Shown piece after piece: positions 46,296 to 54,176 of a DNA stretch of 64,000 nt. Made by a program: the position numbers and the translations under genes. A model generated the notes under the pieces. It was not told the origin of the DNA. It was given only the letters and a program-made list of their open reading frames with translations, and searched no databases. Each line of letters begins with the position of its first letter. Positions within the stretch are counted from its first letter, which is position 1. This DNA comes from Bacteroidales bacterium. GTDB taxonomy: Bacteria; Bacteroidota; Bacteroidia; Bacteroidales; UBA932. The stretch spans positions 190,007 through 254,006 of the forward strand of contig JAFRRA010000005.1 of the NCBI GenBank assembly GCA_017428325.1. Direction: 5' to 3'.

Positions 46296-46326
46296 CAAAG
46301 TAAGGGCGGAATATAGAGATGTACAA
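46296..46326 (-). promoter_or_regulatory. candidate promoter of DUF4296 gene run
   Basis: The minus strand reads TTG (46324-46326), a 20-nt spacer and TTACTTTG (46296-46303), one mismatch to the -7 consensus. Transcription would begin almost at the ATG, so the message would be nearly leaderless. It marks the minimum host sequence to the left of the prophage. Confidence 0.4.
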
Positions 46327-46378
46327 TTTGATTAAATGAGTTAAACTTGAATAATCTTCGGTTTTTCAGTGAGTTGCC

Positions 46379-46487
46379 TTAATTCCTGCCGTGATTCTTT
46401 AGAAAATCCAAATGTGCAAAAAGTTTAATTTGCTTTAATTGATCTTTAATTTTCCGGCTCCTAAATTTATCCATGTTTAATTCCTGC
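46379..46487 (+). repeat. two TTAATTCCTGC copies, candidate transposase sites
   Basis: TTAATTCCTGC occurs at 46379-46389 and 46477-46487, 98 bp apart in direct orientation, near the expected left end. MuA binds several spaced sites at each phage end, so these are candidates; assignment needs the right end. Confidence 0.4.
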
Positions 46488-46604
46488 TTTATTTTGGAGG
46501 CACACACCTTTATCCGTTAGCAAATATAGCCATTTTAGCGGCATTTCAAAGCCTTTTCAGGCATATTTCACCACACTCAGGCAATCCTCTCTCTAAGTTT
46601 AATT

Positions 46605-46641
46605 AGGGGCCAAAGGGGGTCAAATAGCACCTTTGGCCCCT
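46605..46641. repeat. 12-bp perfect inverted repeat
   Basis: AGGGGCCAAAGG (46605-46616) and CCTTTGGCCCCT (46630-46641) around a 13-nt loop. There is no long T-run on either side (only TTTT at 46647-46650), so a terminator of the leftward repressor transcript or a protein-binding site are both possible. Confidence 0.6.
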
Positions 46642-46678
46642 GCTGCTTTTATTATATTTCGCCACGCCAAAAATTGGA

Positions 46679-46714
46679 GATGGTGCGACAGATGGTGCGA
46701 CAGATGGTGCGACA
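46679..46714 (+). repeat. three perfect 12-bp tandem repeats (GATGGTGCGACA)
   Basis: Three identical copies at 46679-46690, 46691-46702 and 46703-46714, without a mismatch. They lie between the phage left end and the repressor gene, in non-coding DNA, and look like iterated protein-binding sites. Confidence 0.85.
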
Positions 46715-46880
46715 TCTCATAGGACAAAAATGAGTGTTTTGCTACCCATTAAGGGTCAAAATAATGCTGAAAAATGGCTTTTTTGACGGATAAGCCCCCC
46801 ATTAAAACCCACAAAGGAGCATAACAAGAGGCAATATATGAGTGATTTGCGGAAGTTTAGTGTTGAAAAAGTGCGGAGAA

Positions 46881-47510
46881 TCAAAACTTCTTGACCGCAC
46901 AAAGAACTTTGAAGATGTGAGCGATCATTTCCTTCTTGATCTCCTGCGATTCATAATCGGGATTCGCCGGAACGAGTGTAAAAGTATCCTTAGAAGAGCC
47001 TTTTTTAACTCTTTTAATAGTTCTAAAACCGTTACAAGTCACTATTCCATATATATCATCAAAGTCAAGATAGTCTTGCCATGAAGGTACTTCTTTAATA
47101 AGAACCATATCCCCATTGCTAATTTCTGGTTCCATAGATTTGCCAGAAACATTACACCAAACTGCTCCTGGAATATTGAAAGGCTCAAAATCTATATAGT
47201 AATCGGGATTTGCGGTCTGGTTGTTATATACCAATTCAAAATTGGCCATAAAATCAACGTTATAATACGGAGAACCTAACTTTTTGAAGTTTTTGACAGG
47301 CATTTCACCTTTCAGCATCTCCCCTTTTCCAGTTATCAGCCAATTCAGATCCAGATCCTCAAAGTGTGAGCATATTTTCTCACACAAATCAGCTCTGATA
47401 TTCCCCTTCTTATCAAGAAAGCCATTGGACAAGCCTGTCGTCTTATAAAATCTGTAACGGCTTATCCCTTTACTATCAAGATATTTCACTACTCTTTCCC
47501 TCGAAGTCAT
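46881..47510 (-). CDS. S24/LexA-like phage repressor
   Basis: A 209-aa repressor that should hold the prophage silent. Residues ~1-62 are a helix-turn-helix domain (ISRYRFYKTTGLSNGFLD and NWLITGKGEM). Residues ~100-205 are an S24 peptidase-like domain with the Ser-Lys dyad: Ser125 in VSGKSMEPEI and Lys166 in FRTIKRVKKG, about the usual spacing. It is therefore probably cleaved after RecA activation, as in lambda CI, which allows SOS induction; an obvious Ala-Gly cut site is not seen. It is divergent from the early genes with a 20-bp palindrome between them. Confidence 0.9.
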   Translation of the reverse strand: MTSRERVVKYLDSKGISRYRFYKTTGLSNGFLDKKGNIRADLCEKICSHFEDLDLNWLITGKGEMLKGEMPVKNFKKLGSPYYNVDFMANFELVYNNQTANPDYYIDFEPFNIPGAVWCNVSGKSMEPEISNGDMVLIKEVPSWQDYLDFDDIYGIVTCNGFRTIKRVKKGSSKDTFTLVPANPDYESQEIKKEMIAHIFKVLCAVKKF

Positions 47511-47542
47511 ACTTTCTCCTCCTCAAAAAATCACACAAAATA

Positions 47543-47572
47543 TTTGTATGAGAAAAAAATCTATTATATTTG
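47543..47572 (+). promoter_or_regulatory. early rightward promoter of prophage
   Basis: TTTG at 47543-47546 and TATATTTG at 47565-47572, spacer 18 nt (one short of usual). It would drive the small HTH gene, transposase and following early genes. Confidence 0.65.
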
Positions 47573-47576
47573 CATT

Positions 47577-47596
47577 CGTTAAGCATTTGCATAACG
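47577..47596. promoter_or_regulatory. 20-bp operator palindrome
   Basis: CGTTAAGCATTTGCATAACG is nearly self-complementary (outer CGTTA/TAACG and inner GCA/TGC paired; mismatches at the flanking A and the centre). It sits 4 bp after the early -7 box, over the predicted transcription start, where a dimeric repressor would block the early promoter. Confidence 0.65.
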
Positions 47597-47620
47597 GCTA
47601 CAAATATAACAATTATTCTA

Positions 47621-47788
47621 ATGAAACAGATACTCACTAAGCAAGGAGAAGTCAAGGCTATAGCACGATTTATCGGCTGTAACAGAAATACTGTTACAAG
47701 CGCTTTGCAAGGAAAATACAACACAGAACTTGCCCAGCGTATTAGAAAAGTGGCTATCAAAAGAGGTGGAGTTGAGACCGAGAAGTAA
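47621..47788 (+). CDS. small HTH protein upstream of transposase (Ner-like position)
   Basis: A 55-aa basic protein, MKQILTKQGEVKAIARFIGC onwards, with a likely helix-turn-helix (VKAIARFIGCNRNTVTSALQ). The start at 47621 is preferred to upstream non-ATG options, which overlap the operator. Its position right before the transposase is that of Mu Ner, a negative regulator of early transcription, but there is no clear sequence homology to claim. Its TAA overlaps the transposase ATG by one base (TAATG). Confidence 0.7.
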   Translation: MKQILTKQGEVKAIARFIGCNRNTVTSALQGKYNTELAQRIRKVAIKRGGVETEK

Positions 47789-49818
47789 TGATACGATACA
47801 ACAACATATTGTGTGTTAGTTATAACGAGATAGTTCCTTCTATCTACTCCTTTGATGCTTTCAGAAAGGCTATTGAGCGTGGTAAGATCAATCGTGTCCG
47901 TCGAGCCAGCTTTGAGTCACCGGCTTTGATTGAGGTGGCTTCGCTTCCGGAGAAGATCCTGAGCAAACTTCGTGAAAAGTATGGAGAGAACTTCGACAAA
48001 GCAGCTGAGACGGACAGCCTGGAGGGTTTCTATAAACTTTCTCAGGAAGCCCTGGAGTTCTACAGGAACTGGAAGACTACAGAAGATCTGCGCCTGAGTG
48101 ACAAACTCATTGAAGAATATACCGTCAATGCGAGTGTACTCATTGCGCTGCGCAAATACTATAATTACCGCTTTACATACATCAAGAGCCGTGGAGGCAG
48201 TACAAGTGGACTCTGGAAGAACGTATCTGCCATTGTTAGTTGTTTAAGAAATAAAGTTCAACATTCTCTTCCGGAGAATCCAAGGAGGTTGAAGCAGAAG
48301 TTAGAAGAGTTTGAGACGATGGGTTATGCGGCTCTTGTAAGCGGTAAGATCAGCAACAGCAACAAGGCTCTTCTCACCGAGAGAGCCAAGGAATGGCTTC
48401 TGAGCCGCTGGACAGACCAGGTGAACAAGGTTGCGTCTATAGAGCAGCTCTATGACGAATACCTGACCAAGGCCATGACGATGAACGGATGGAAGCTCAT
48501 CTCCTCTCCGAAGACCATATACAACTTCATATATGATGAGAAGATTGTGGCAGACTGGTGGGCTTACAGATATGGAGAGCTCAAGAGCAAGGAGAAGTTC
48601 AGCTACCAGCACAAGACCAAGCTCCCTGGCATGAGAGACAGCCTCTGGTACAGCGACGGAACCAAGCTCAACTACTATTATCAGTATCTGGACAAGGCTG
48701 GCAAGCGTCAGGTTGGAACCCTTCAGGTATATGAGGTTATGGACGCTTACTCTGAGGTGCTGCTGGGATTCTGCATCAGCGACAAAGAAGACTTCAAAGC
48801 GCAGTACCAGGCATACAAGAGGGCCCTCCAGACCTCCGGCTACAAGCCATATCAGATTACATTCGACAACCAGGGCGGCCACAAGAAGCTTGAAAGCAGT
48901 GATTTTCTCAACAAACTGGCCCATCTGGCCATTCACACGCAGCCTTACAACGGTAAATCCAAGACCATAGAGAGCGCTTTCAACCGCTTCCAGAGCCAGT
49001 ATCTGAAGAAAGACTGGTACTTCACGGGGCAGAACATCACAGCCAGGAAAGCGGAAAGCAAGGCCAATATGGAATATATACTGGCCAACAAGGAAAATCT
49101 TCCGACCAAAGACGAAATAATCAAGAGATATACAGAACGCAGGACCGAGTGGAACAACGCCATGACCTCTACCGGAAAGACCAGGATGGAAAAGTACCTC
49201 TCCAGTTCCAACCCTCAGACAGTCAAGCTGAGCATAATGGATATGGTAGAGCTGTTTGCCGTCACCAGGCCGAGGGAGGTCACCTGCACCGCTGCCGGAA
49301 TCAGCTTCAGGGAGCAGAATATCCGCTATGACTACATGGTTGTAGACGGAGAGGAGCTGCCGGATCTGAACTGGCTGGAGACGAATGTGGGCAAGAGCTT
49401 CGTGGTGAAGTTCGATCCGGACGATATGGGCCAGGTTTTCCTGTACGACCATGCTTCAGACGGCTCGCTCAGGCTCTCTGCCATAGCCAAGACCAAGACC
49501 GTAATCCACCGTGGCAAGCAGGAGCAGGAAGAGTGGGAAGCTGCGTTCATCAAGAAGGTGGAGCTTGCCAACAAGGCCAAGAGGATCGAGAGGAAGGAGA
49601 GGATGGAGGCTCTGCAGAAGGAGTTCGGCACCTCCAACGAAGACTATGGCATGAACTCTCCTGCCCTTGCCGGCATTGAGACCGCCAAGTCCTCCAAGAA
49701 GAAGTCCTCCAGGGCCAAAGAGCTTGTGCCCGTAAGCATCGGGATGATCTCCAAGGCAGAAAGCAATGCCGTGGAGGATGAAGACTTTGACCCGCTCAGC
49801 GTGATATCCAAAATGTAG
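47788..49818 (+). CDS. Mu-type DDE transposase A
   Basis: A 676-aa transposase that inserts and replicates the phage genome. The RNase H-like core has the acidic triad Asp290 (WYSDGTKLNYYY), Asp360 (ITFDNQGGHKK) and Glu395 (KSKTIESAFNRFQ). N-terminal residues ~1-270 are helical DNA-binding domains that recognise the phage ends; residues ~560-676 are Lys/Glu-rich and probably contact the MuB-like ATPase. It is cotranscribed with the preceding HTH gene (1-nt overlap) and followed by the ATPase after 22 bp. Confidence 0.92.
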   Translation: MIRYNNILCVSYNEIVPSIYSFDAFRKAIERGKINRVRRASFESPALIEVASLPEKILSKLREKYGENFDKAAETDSLEGFYKLSQEALEFYRNWKTTEDLRLSDKLIEEYTVNASVLIALRKYYNYRFTYIKSRGGSTSGLWKNVSAIVSCLRNKVQHSLPENPRRLKQKLEEFETMGYAALVSGKISNSNKALLTERAKEWLLSRWTDQVNKVASIEQLYDEYLTKAMTMNGWKLISSPKTIYNFIYDEKIVADWWAYRYGELKSKEKFSYQHKTKLPGMRDSLWYSDGTKLNYYYQYLDKAGKRQVGTLQVYEVMDAYSEVLLGFCISDKEDFKAQYQAYKRALQTSGYKPYQITFDNQGGHKKLESSDFLNKLAHLAIHTQPYNGKSKTIESAFNRFQSQYLKKDWYFTGQNITARKAESKANMEYILANKENLPTKDEIIKRYTERRTEWNNAMTSTGKTRMEKYLSSSNPQTVKLSIMDMVELFAVTRPREVTCTAAGISFREQNIRYDYMVVDGEELPDLNWLETNVGKSFVVKFDPDDMGQVFLYDHASDGSLRLSAIAKTKTVIHRGKQEQEEWEAAFIKKVELANKAKRIERKERMEALQKEFGTSNEDYGMNSPALAGIETAKSSKKKSSRAKELVPVSIGMISKAESNAVEDEDFDPLSVISKM

Positions 49819-49840
49819 ACTCATATAAATCCGACTTATT

Positions 49841-50722
49841 ATGAATCAGACCGAAAAACAGAACATTGTAGGAGCTCTCTCGGAGCTTTGCAAGAAGATG
49901 GGCAGCCAGAATAAGGCTGCGGTGGCACTCGGTGTCTCTTCTGCCCTTGTGAGCAGGATGCTCAAAGGAGACTGGACCCTCATCAAGGATGAGATGTGGA
50001 GAAAAGTGGCCAGCGGCTGCAGCTATTCCGCAGCTTCCTGGAAGATTGTTGAAACCAGGGACCTTCAGACACTTCACTATCTCTACAACGACGCACAGGA
50101 AAACGGCATTGCCATGGCCATTATCGGCAAGGCCGGAAGCGGCAAGACCCTGGCCGGAAAGCAGTATTGCAGGGGAAATAAAACGGCGTTTATCCTCTGC
50201 TGCAACGAATACTGGAACAAGAAGATGTTCCTGCAGGAGCTGCTGGCCACGATGGGAAGCGACTGGAGCGGCTACACTACTGCAGACATGATGTATGCCA
50301 TCGTCAAGAAGATCAAGAGCATTGACCATCCTCTGCTTATCCTGGACGAGGCTGACAAGCTGAACGACAATCTGCTCTACTTCTTCATCACGATTTACAA
50401 CGCCCTGGAAGATCACCTGGGAACTCTGCGCTGCGGCCTTATCCTTCAGGCCACCTCGTTCCTGGAGAAGAGGATCAACCGAGGGGTGAAGCTCAACAAG
50501 AAGGGCTACAACGAGATTTACAGCCGTATCTGCCGGAAGTTCATACCTCTGAACGGGGTGTCCAACAGAGACATCACGATGGTATGTCAGGCCAACGGGC
50601 TGGAAGACAAGGAAGATATCAGGGATGTGATTGATGACAGCGAAGGAGACCTCAGGAGAGTAAGGCGCAGAATCCATTCCCTGAAGATAAAGCATGAGCA
50701 GCAGCTGAAGGAGGCGGTATGA
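49841..50722 (+). CDS. MuB-like AAA ATPase, transposition target selector
   Basis: A 293-aa ATPase. Residues ~10-50 hold a helix-turn-helix (QNKAAVALGVSSALVSRMLK), and the AAA core has Walker A GKAGSGKT (96-103), Walker B PLLILDEADKL and a sensor-like GLILQATSFLEKR. MuB binds target DNA non-specifically and activates the transposase. The C-terminal part is basic. Its stop overlaps the start of the next ATPase gene by 4 bp. Confidence 0.9.
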   Translation: MNQTEKQNIVGALSELCKKMGSQNKAAVALGVSSALVSRMLKGDWTLIKDEMWRKVASGCSYSAASWKIVETRDLQTLHYLYNDAQENGIAMAIIGKAGSGKTLAGKQYCRGNKTAFILCCNEYWNKKMFLQELLATMGSDWSGYTTADMMYAIVKKIKSIDHPLLILDEADKLNDNLLYFFITIYNALEDHLGTLRCGLILQATSFLEKRINRGVKLNKKGYNEIYSRICRKFIPLNGVSNRDITMVCQANGLEDKEDIRDVIDDSEGDLRRVRRRIHSLKIKHEQQLKEAV

Positions 50723-51351
50723 ACAAGGCGTTGAGCATATACCAGGTGCTTTCTTCCAGAAACGACACCCTTTCCTTTGACGGTATCTGGAAAGATGCCA
50801 TAGGAGATCCGGCTTCCTGTGGCAGTTGGATCATCTGGGGGCAGAGTTTCAACGGAAAAACCGCTTTCGCCATGCAGCTGGCCAAGTACCTGTGCCGGTT
50901 CGGCAAGGTGCTTTACAACAGTATGGAGGAAGGCATAGGACGCAGTATCCAGGTTGCCATAGAGAGGACAGACATGTCTTCTGTGGCAAGGAGGTTCAAC
51001 CTTCTGGACTGCGAGGACATAGAAGACCTTGTCCATAGGCTCTCCGCCAAGAAGCATCCCAAGATCGTGATTATGGACAGCATCCAGTACAGCGGAATCA
51101 ACTATGCTCAATACAAAGAAATCAAGCGGAAGTTCAACGATATCCTCTGGATCTGGATCAGCCAGGCGGAAGGCAGGCTTCCTGAAGGCCGTCTGGCCAA
51201 CCGTGTCAGGTATGACGCTATGGTCAAGATTCGAGTGGAAGGCTACAGGGCATACGTCAACAGCCGTTTCAAGGCTGATTATCAAGGACAGAACTACATC
51301 ACCGTCTGGGATGAGGGTGCCAGAAGGTATTGGGGTGAAAATGAACAATAG
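50719..51351 (+). CDS. RecA/DnaB-like small ATPase
   Basis: A 210-aa RecA-fold protein: Walker A GQSFNGKTAFA (about 43-53), MEEGIGRSIQVAIERTD (a likely recA-type Glu region), Walker B PKIVIMDSIQY, and a late WISQAEGRLPEGRLANR loop. It resembles the single-domain RecA-like ATPases of phages. Its role is unknown; position after MuB (ATG inside its stop) points to transposition or replication. It is not a standard Mu gene. Confidence 0.75.
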   Translation: MNKALSIYQVLSSRNDTLSFDGIWKDAIGDPASCGSWIIWGQSFNGKTAFAMQLAKYLCRFGKVLYNSMEEGIGRSIQVAIERTDMSSVARRFNLLDCEDIEDLVHRLSAKKHPKIVIMDSIQYSGINYAQYKEIKRKFNDILWIWISQAEGRLPEGRLANRVRYDAMVKIRVEGYRAYVNSRFKADYQGQNYITVWDEGARRYWGENEQ

Positions 51352-51916
51352 TATGGAAAAGAGCAGAACAATCAGGAAAAGAAGCGGCAAATCAGCCTTC
51401 GGAGCGTTCTACCGGTACCTCCAGGGGCTTGAGAACTACAGCAAGGATTATGCTGACGACCTCAAGTGCAGCATTATCTCCGAGTTCAGCGGTGGAAGGA
51501 CCACTTCTCTGAAGACCATCTACGAAGATTATCCTCAGGAATACTTCCGGATGATGGAGTGGCTCAAGGGCCAGCAGACGAGAGCGGCCTACACCAACGA
51601 GGGAGAGACCTGGAGAAGACGTGTCATAGCCGCCATCTGCAGCTACCTGGACGCAACAGGAAGACGTTTTGACTCCAAGGGCAAGAAGATCTCCTATGCC
51701 ATCACCATGGCGTGCAGGAGTGCCAACTGCAAGAGCTTCAACAAGATTTCCGTAACGGCTTTGCGCAGGGTGTACAACACTTTCGGCTTCCTGAAGAAAG
51801 ACGAGGCAGCCCTGGACAGCAAGGGCTATATGGACGCAACTGCAAAGGAATGGAACCAGGCTGTTCAAAGGGCCTTGGAATCCAACAACATAAAAACTGA
51901 ATCAATCAACAATTAA
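51341..51916 (+). CDS. early phage protein of unknown function
   Basis: A basic protein of 191 aa from 51341 (MNNSMEKSRTI) or 187 aa from 51353; the first overlaps the previous gene by 11 bp. The central part WRRRVIAAICSYLDATGRRF and ISYAITMACRSANCKSFNKI vaguely resembles the GemA/Gp16 region of Mu-like phages, but this is not firm. Helical throughout. It is in the tightly packed early operon. Confidence 0.6.
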   Translation: MNNSMEKSRTIRKRSGKSAFGAFYRYLQGLENYSKDYADDLKCSIISEFSGGRTTSLKTIYEDYPQEYFRMMEWLKGQQTRAAYTNEGETWRRRVIAAICSYLDATGRRFDSKGKKISYAITMACRSANCKSFNKISVTALRRVYNTFGFLKKDEAALDSKGYMDATAKEWNQAVQRALESNNIKTESINN

Positions 51917-51928
51917 AATACTGATACA

Positions 51929-52186
51929 ATGGCAAGCATTATCGTTATCACCGACACCAGCAAGCTATCTCCTGCTGCTCAGATCGGGATCAAGGAAATT
52001 GAAGTAAGGTCTTTCAAGGCCATCCTCAAGCGCAGAGAGCTCATCATCGAGAAGCGCAACAAGGAGAGCGCAGAACTGTCTCAGGCAACCCAGAAACTCA
52101 TTGAATCCACCAACCAGATCCGTAGAGAACTGATGGTTGCGGAGGCTGAACTTAGACAACTCAAGAACGGAATCACAAAGAACTAG
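51929..52186 (+). CDS. small coiled-coil phage protein
   Basis: An 85-aa protein, unknown. Residues ~25-80 are a heptad-rich helix (FKAILKRRELIIEKRNKESA, then LIESTNQIRRELMVAEAELR) that should form a coiled coil. It lies 12 bp after the previous gene and 4 bp before the DUF3164 gene. Confidence 0.65.
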   Translation: MASIIVITDTSKLSPAAQIGIKEIEVRSFKAILKRRELIIEKRNKESAELSQATQKLIESTNQIRRELMVAEAELRQLKNGITKN

Positions 52187-52190
52187 GAAT

Positions 52191-52865
52191 ATGGAAAATC
52201 AGACGAAATCTGTTGTAATGACAGCAGAAGAGCAGGCCGAATTTGCAGCTTTCAAGGCCGAAAAAGAGAAGAAAGCTGCGGAACAGAAAGCCCAGGAGCA
52301 GCGTCAGACCTACCGCCAGATGGTGGATGATGAGATTGCTGCGGCCATTCCGGAACTCAAGGGGCTCAGCGACGACATCAAGGTGGCCAAGGACTCCGTG
52401 CTGGAGAACTTCAAGGCCATCCTGGCAATCAAAGGCGAGATGTTCAACCAGCGCCACGGCAAGGACATGAACTTCTACTCCCACACGTTCACCAACTCCG
52501 AGGGAACCAAGAAGATCACCATCGGCCAGTATATGAACGACAATTACCTGGACACCGCAGAGAACGGAATCCAGATGATTACGGAGTATATCCAGTCTCT
52601 GGCCACTGATGCCAAGAGCCAGGCTTTGGTGGGTATGGTAATGAAGCTTCTGGCAAAGGATGCTAAGGGTACACTCAAGGCGCAGCGCATCATCCAGCTC
52701 CGCAAAATCGCCGATGAGACCGGAGACGAGAAGTTCATCCAGGGAGTGAAGATCATCGAGGAGGCTTACTGTCCGATACCGTCCAAGACCTTTGTCAGAG
52801 CCTGGGAGAAGGACGAAAAGACCAACGGCTGGAAGCCGATACCTCTAGGAATGACTGAGTCATGA
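52191..52865 (+). CDS. DUF3164 family phage protein
   Basis: A 224-aa protein of the DUF3164 family found in the early region of Mu-like phages. The start at 52191 (MENQTKSVVMTAEEQAEF) fits the spacing; an upstream in-frame start would overlap the previous gene. Features: an acidic/basic coiled-coil segment (~15-50), DDEIAAAIPELKGLSDDI, YMNDNYLDTAENGIQMITEY, and a Cys/Pro motif near the end (EEAYCPIPSKTFVRAWEKD). Function unknown. The last four bases overlap the next ATG. Confidence 0.8.
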   Translation: MENQTKSVVMTAEEQAEFAAFKAEKEKKAAEQKAQEQRQTYRQMVDDEIAAAIPELKGLSDDIKVAKDSVLENFKAILAIKGEMFNQRHGKDMNFYSHTFTNSEGTKKITIGQYMNDNYLDTAENGIQMITEYIQSLATDAKSQALVGMVMKLLAKDAKGTLKAQRIIQLRKIADETGDEKFIQGVKIIEEAYCPIPSKTFVRAWEKDEKTNGWKPIPLGMTES

Positions 52866-53068
52866 CATCCTATCCGGTGACGCTTGTCCTGAGGAGGACT
52901 ATGAGTCGGGGGAAGTTCGGGGAGCTTATATGTGAATCCCCGTCCGGAGAGAAAGATCTGGACATTCACTACCTCCACAACATCTTCCCCTCACTCTTTG
53001 GGGGCGTTGATGAGAAGACCAGAGAATTTGAGATAACCTTTAACGTAAAAGAACTGAAGCACAAATAA
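52862..53068 (+). CDS. small phage protein of unknown function
   Basis: A 68-aa protein (MTSYPVTLVLRRTMSRGKFG onwards), coupled to the DUF3164 gene by an ATGA overlap. No family recognised; it looks like a compact beta-rich fold. A short hairpin (CCGGC with GCCGG at about 53074-53095) follows its stop. Confidence 0.55.
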   Translation: MTSYPVTLVLRRTMSRGKFGELICESPSGEKDLDIHYLHNIFPSLFGGVDEKTREFEITFNVKELKHK

Positions 53069-53144
53069 GAAACCGGCCTCATCCCGAAGGAATCAGCCGG
53101 ATAAATCAAGAAGCAAGGCAAATATATGAATTTTCGGGATAAAA

Positions 53145-53384
53145 ATGGCAAAGAAAAGACGGGGATTGAGCTACAAGAAGAAGGTGGCAGACATCAACAG
53201 GATATATGATGCCCACGCCAAGGACGGTCTCTCCAACAGGGAGATATGGCGCAGATACATCTATCCTGTCTATGCCATCAGCGAAAGAACCCTCTACAAC
53301 ATCCTGGGAGCTTCCATGGAGCCTCAGAACATTATCCCGGATGACCAGCTGACCTTATTTGACTTTACTGAACAAAAGAACTGA
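53145..53384 (+). CDS. small HTH-like phage protein
   Basis: A 79-aa basic protein with a probable helix-turn-helix (IYDAHAKDGLSNREIWRRYI and YAISERTLYNILG). It may be a regulator such as a Mor/C-type late activator in position, though no homology to those is seen. The stop overlaps the start of the gpG-like gene by one base. Confidence 0.6.
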   Translation: MAKKRRGLSYKKKVADINRIYDAHAKDGLSNREIWRRYIYPVYAISERTLYNILGASMEPQNIIPDDQLTLFDFTEQKN

Positions 53385-53941
53385 TGGACGAACGCAACAT
53401 AATAAAGAAGATACTCGCAGACATCAGGGTGGAAGCAGCCTCGGAGTTTGACAGGAACTTTGAGAGACAGGCTTTCTTCTCTGAAGCCTGGCAGAGACGC
53501 AAGAGTCCGTCCAGATCGCAGAGAGGAACACTCATCAATACCGGAGCTCTCAGGCGCAATATTCTTAGCAAGAGCGATGACAACAGCGTCACCTTCTACA
53601 CTACCCTTCCTTATGCCCTTATTCACAATGAAGGCGGAGAAATCCAGGTAACACCACGTATGAAAGCCTTCTTCTGGCACAAATACTATGAGACAACAGG
53701 AGGATTCAAGCGCAAGAAAGACGGATCGCTGAGCGGAAGTAAAGCTCAGATCCAGCTCTCCAGCGAGGCCGAGTTCTGGAAGCACCTTGCCCTGATGAAA
53801 GTGGGCAAGACCATCAAAATTCCTAGAAGACGGTTCCTGGGAGCCTCTCCGGAGCTGGAGCAGATGGTTAAACGCATCATAGAGCACCATCTGGAGCTTT
53901 ATTCCAAGTCGGTGATAGACTCTCTTAAAAACAATGTATAA
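53384..53941 (+). CDS. phage virion morphogenesis protein (Mu gpG-like)
   Basis: A 185-aa protein of the phage virion morphogenesis/tail completion family. Diagnostic stretches: LINTGALRRNI, YTTLPYALIHNEGGEIQVTP and IPRRRFLGASPELEQMVKR. It is involved in joining head and tail. It is placed among early-strand genes rather than with the packaging genes, similar to other Bacteroidota Mu-like phages. It overlaps the next small gene by 8 bp. Confidence 0.82.
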   Translation: MDERNIIKKILADIRVEAASEFDRNFERQAFFSEAWQRRKSPSRSQRGTLINTGALRRNILSKSDDNSVTFYTTLPYALIHNEGGEIQVTPRMKAFFWHKYYETTGGFKRKKDGSLSGSKAQIQLSSEAEFWKHLALMKVGKTIKIPRRRFLGASPELEQMVKRIIEHHLELYSKSVIDSLKNNV

Positions 53942-54176
53942 AAACCTTTTAAACGCCTTAAAAATGAACAAATCAGACAAAACGGCATTGCTTCTATTTG
54001 TACTTCTACTTGCAGTAGCTTTGGGAGTGGTAATCTACGGCCTTGAAAGAGTTATGAAATACAAGTCCAGAAACAAGCAGGCAGTACCGGCAGAACAGAC
54101 CGATACAGTGCAGCCAATCATCCTATATGAGGATATCTGGGATAAGGCTATGCCATTAAAAGAGGAGGATCTATGA
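53934..54176 (+). CDS. small single-pass membrane protein
   Basis: An 80-aa protein with one strong membrane helix (ALLLFVLLLAVALGVVIYGL, residues ~18-37) and a short basic then acidic cytosolic or periplasmic tail. A later start at 53964 (MNKSDK) is equally possible. Function unknown; holin- or spanin-like roles fit the size but have no sequence support. Confidence 0.6.
   Translation: MYKNLLNALKMNKSDKTALLLFVLLLAVALGVVIYGLERVMKYKSRNKQAVPAEQTDTVQPIILYEDIWDKAMPLKEEDL

Larger units (their letters stand above)
46331..46880. other. prophage left-end non-coding region
   Basis: About 550 bp without a credible gene. It holds AT-rich DNA with several TTTAATT motifs (46423-46607), two copies of TTAATTCCTGC, a 12-bp inverted repeat and a triple 12-bp tandem repeat, all listed separately. 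Transposable phages carry transposase-binding sites at this position. Confidence 0.6.

Noticed and set aside
46679-46714. CRISPR array from the 12-bp repeats
   Set aside because: Units are contiguous without spacers and too short.
46842-47084. 80-codon rightward frame over the 3' part of the repressor gene
   Set aside because: Antisense to a clear S24 repressor; no motif or ribosome-binding site.
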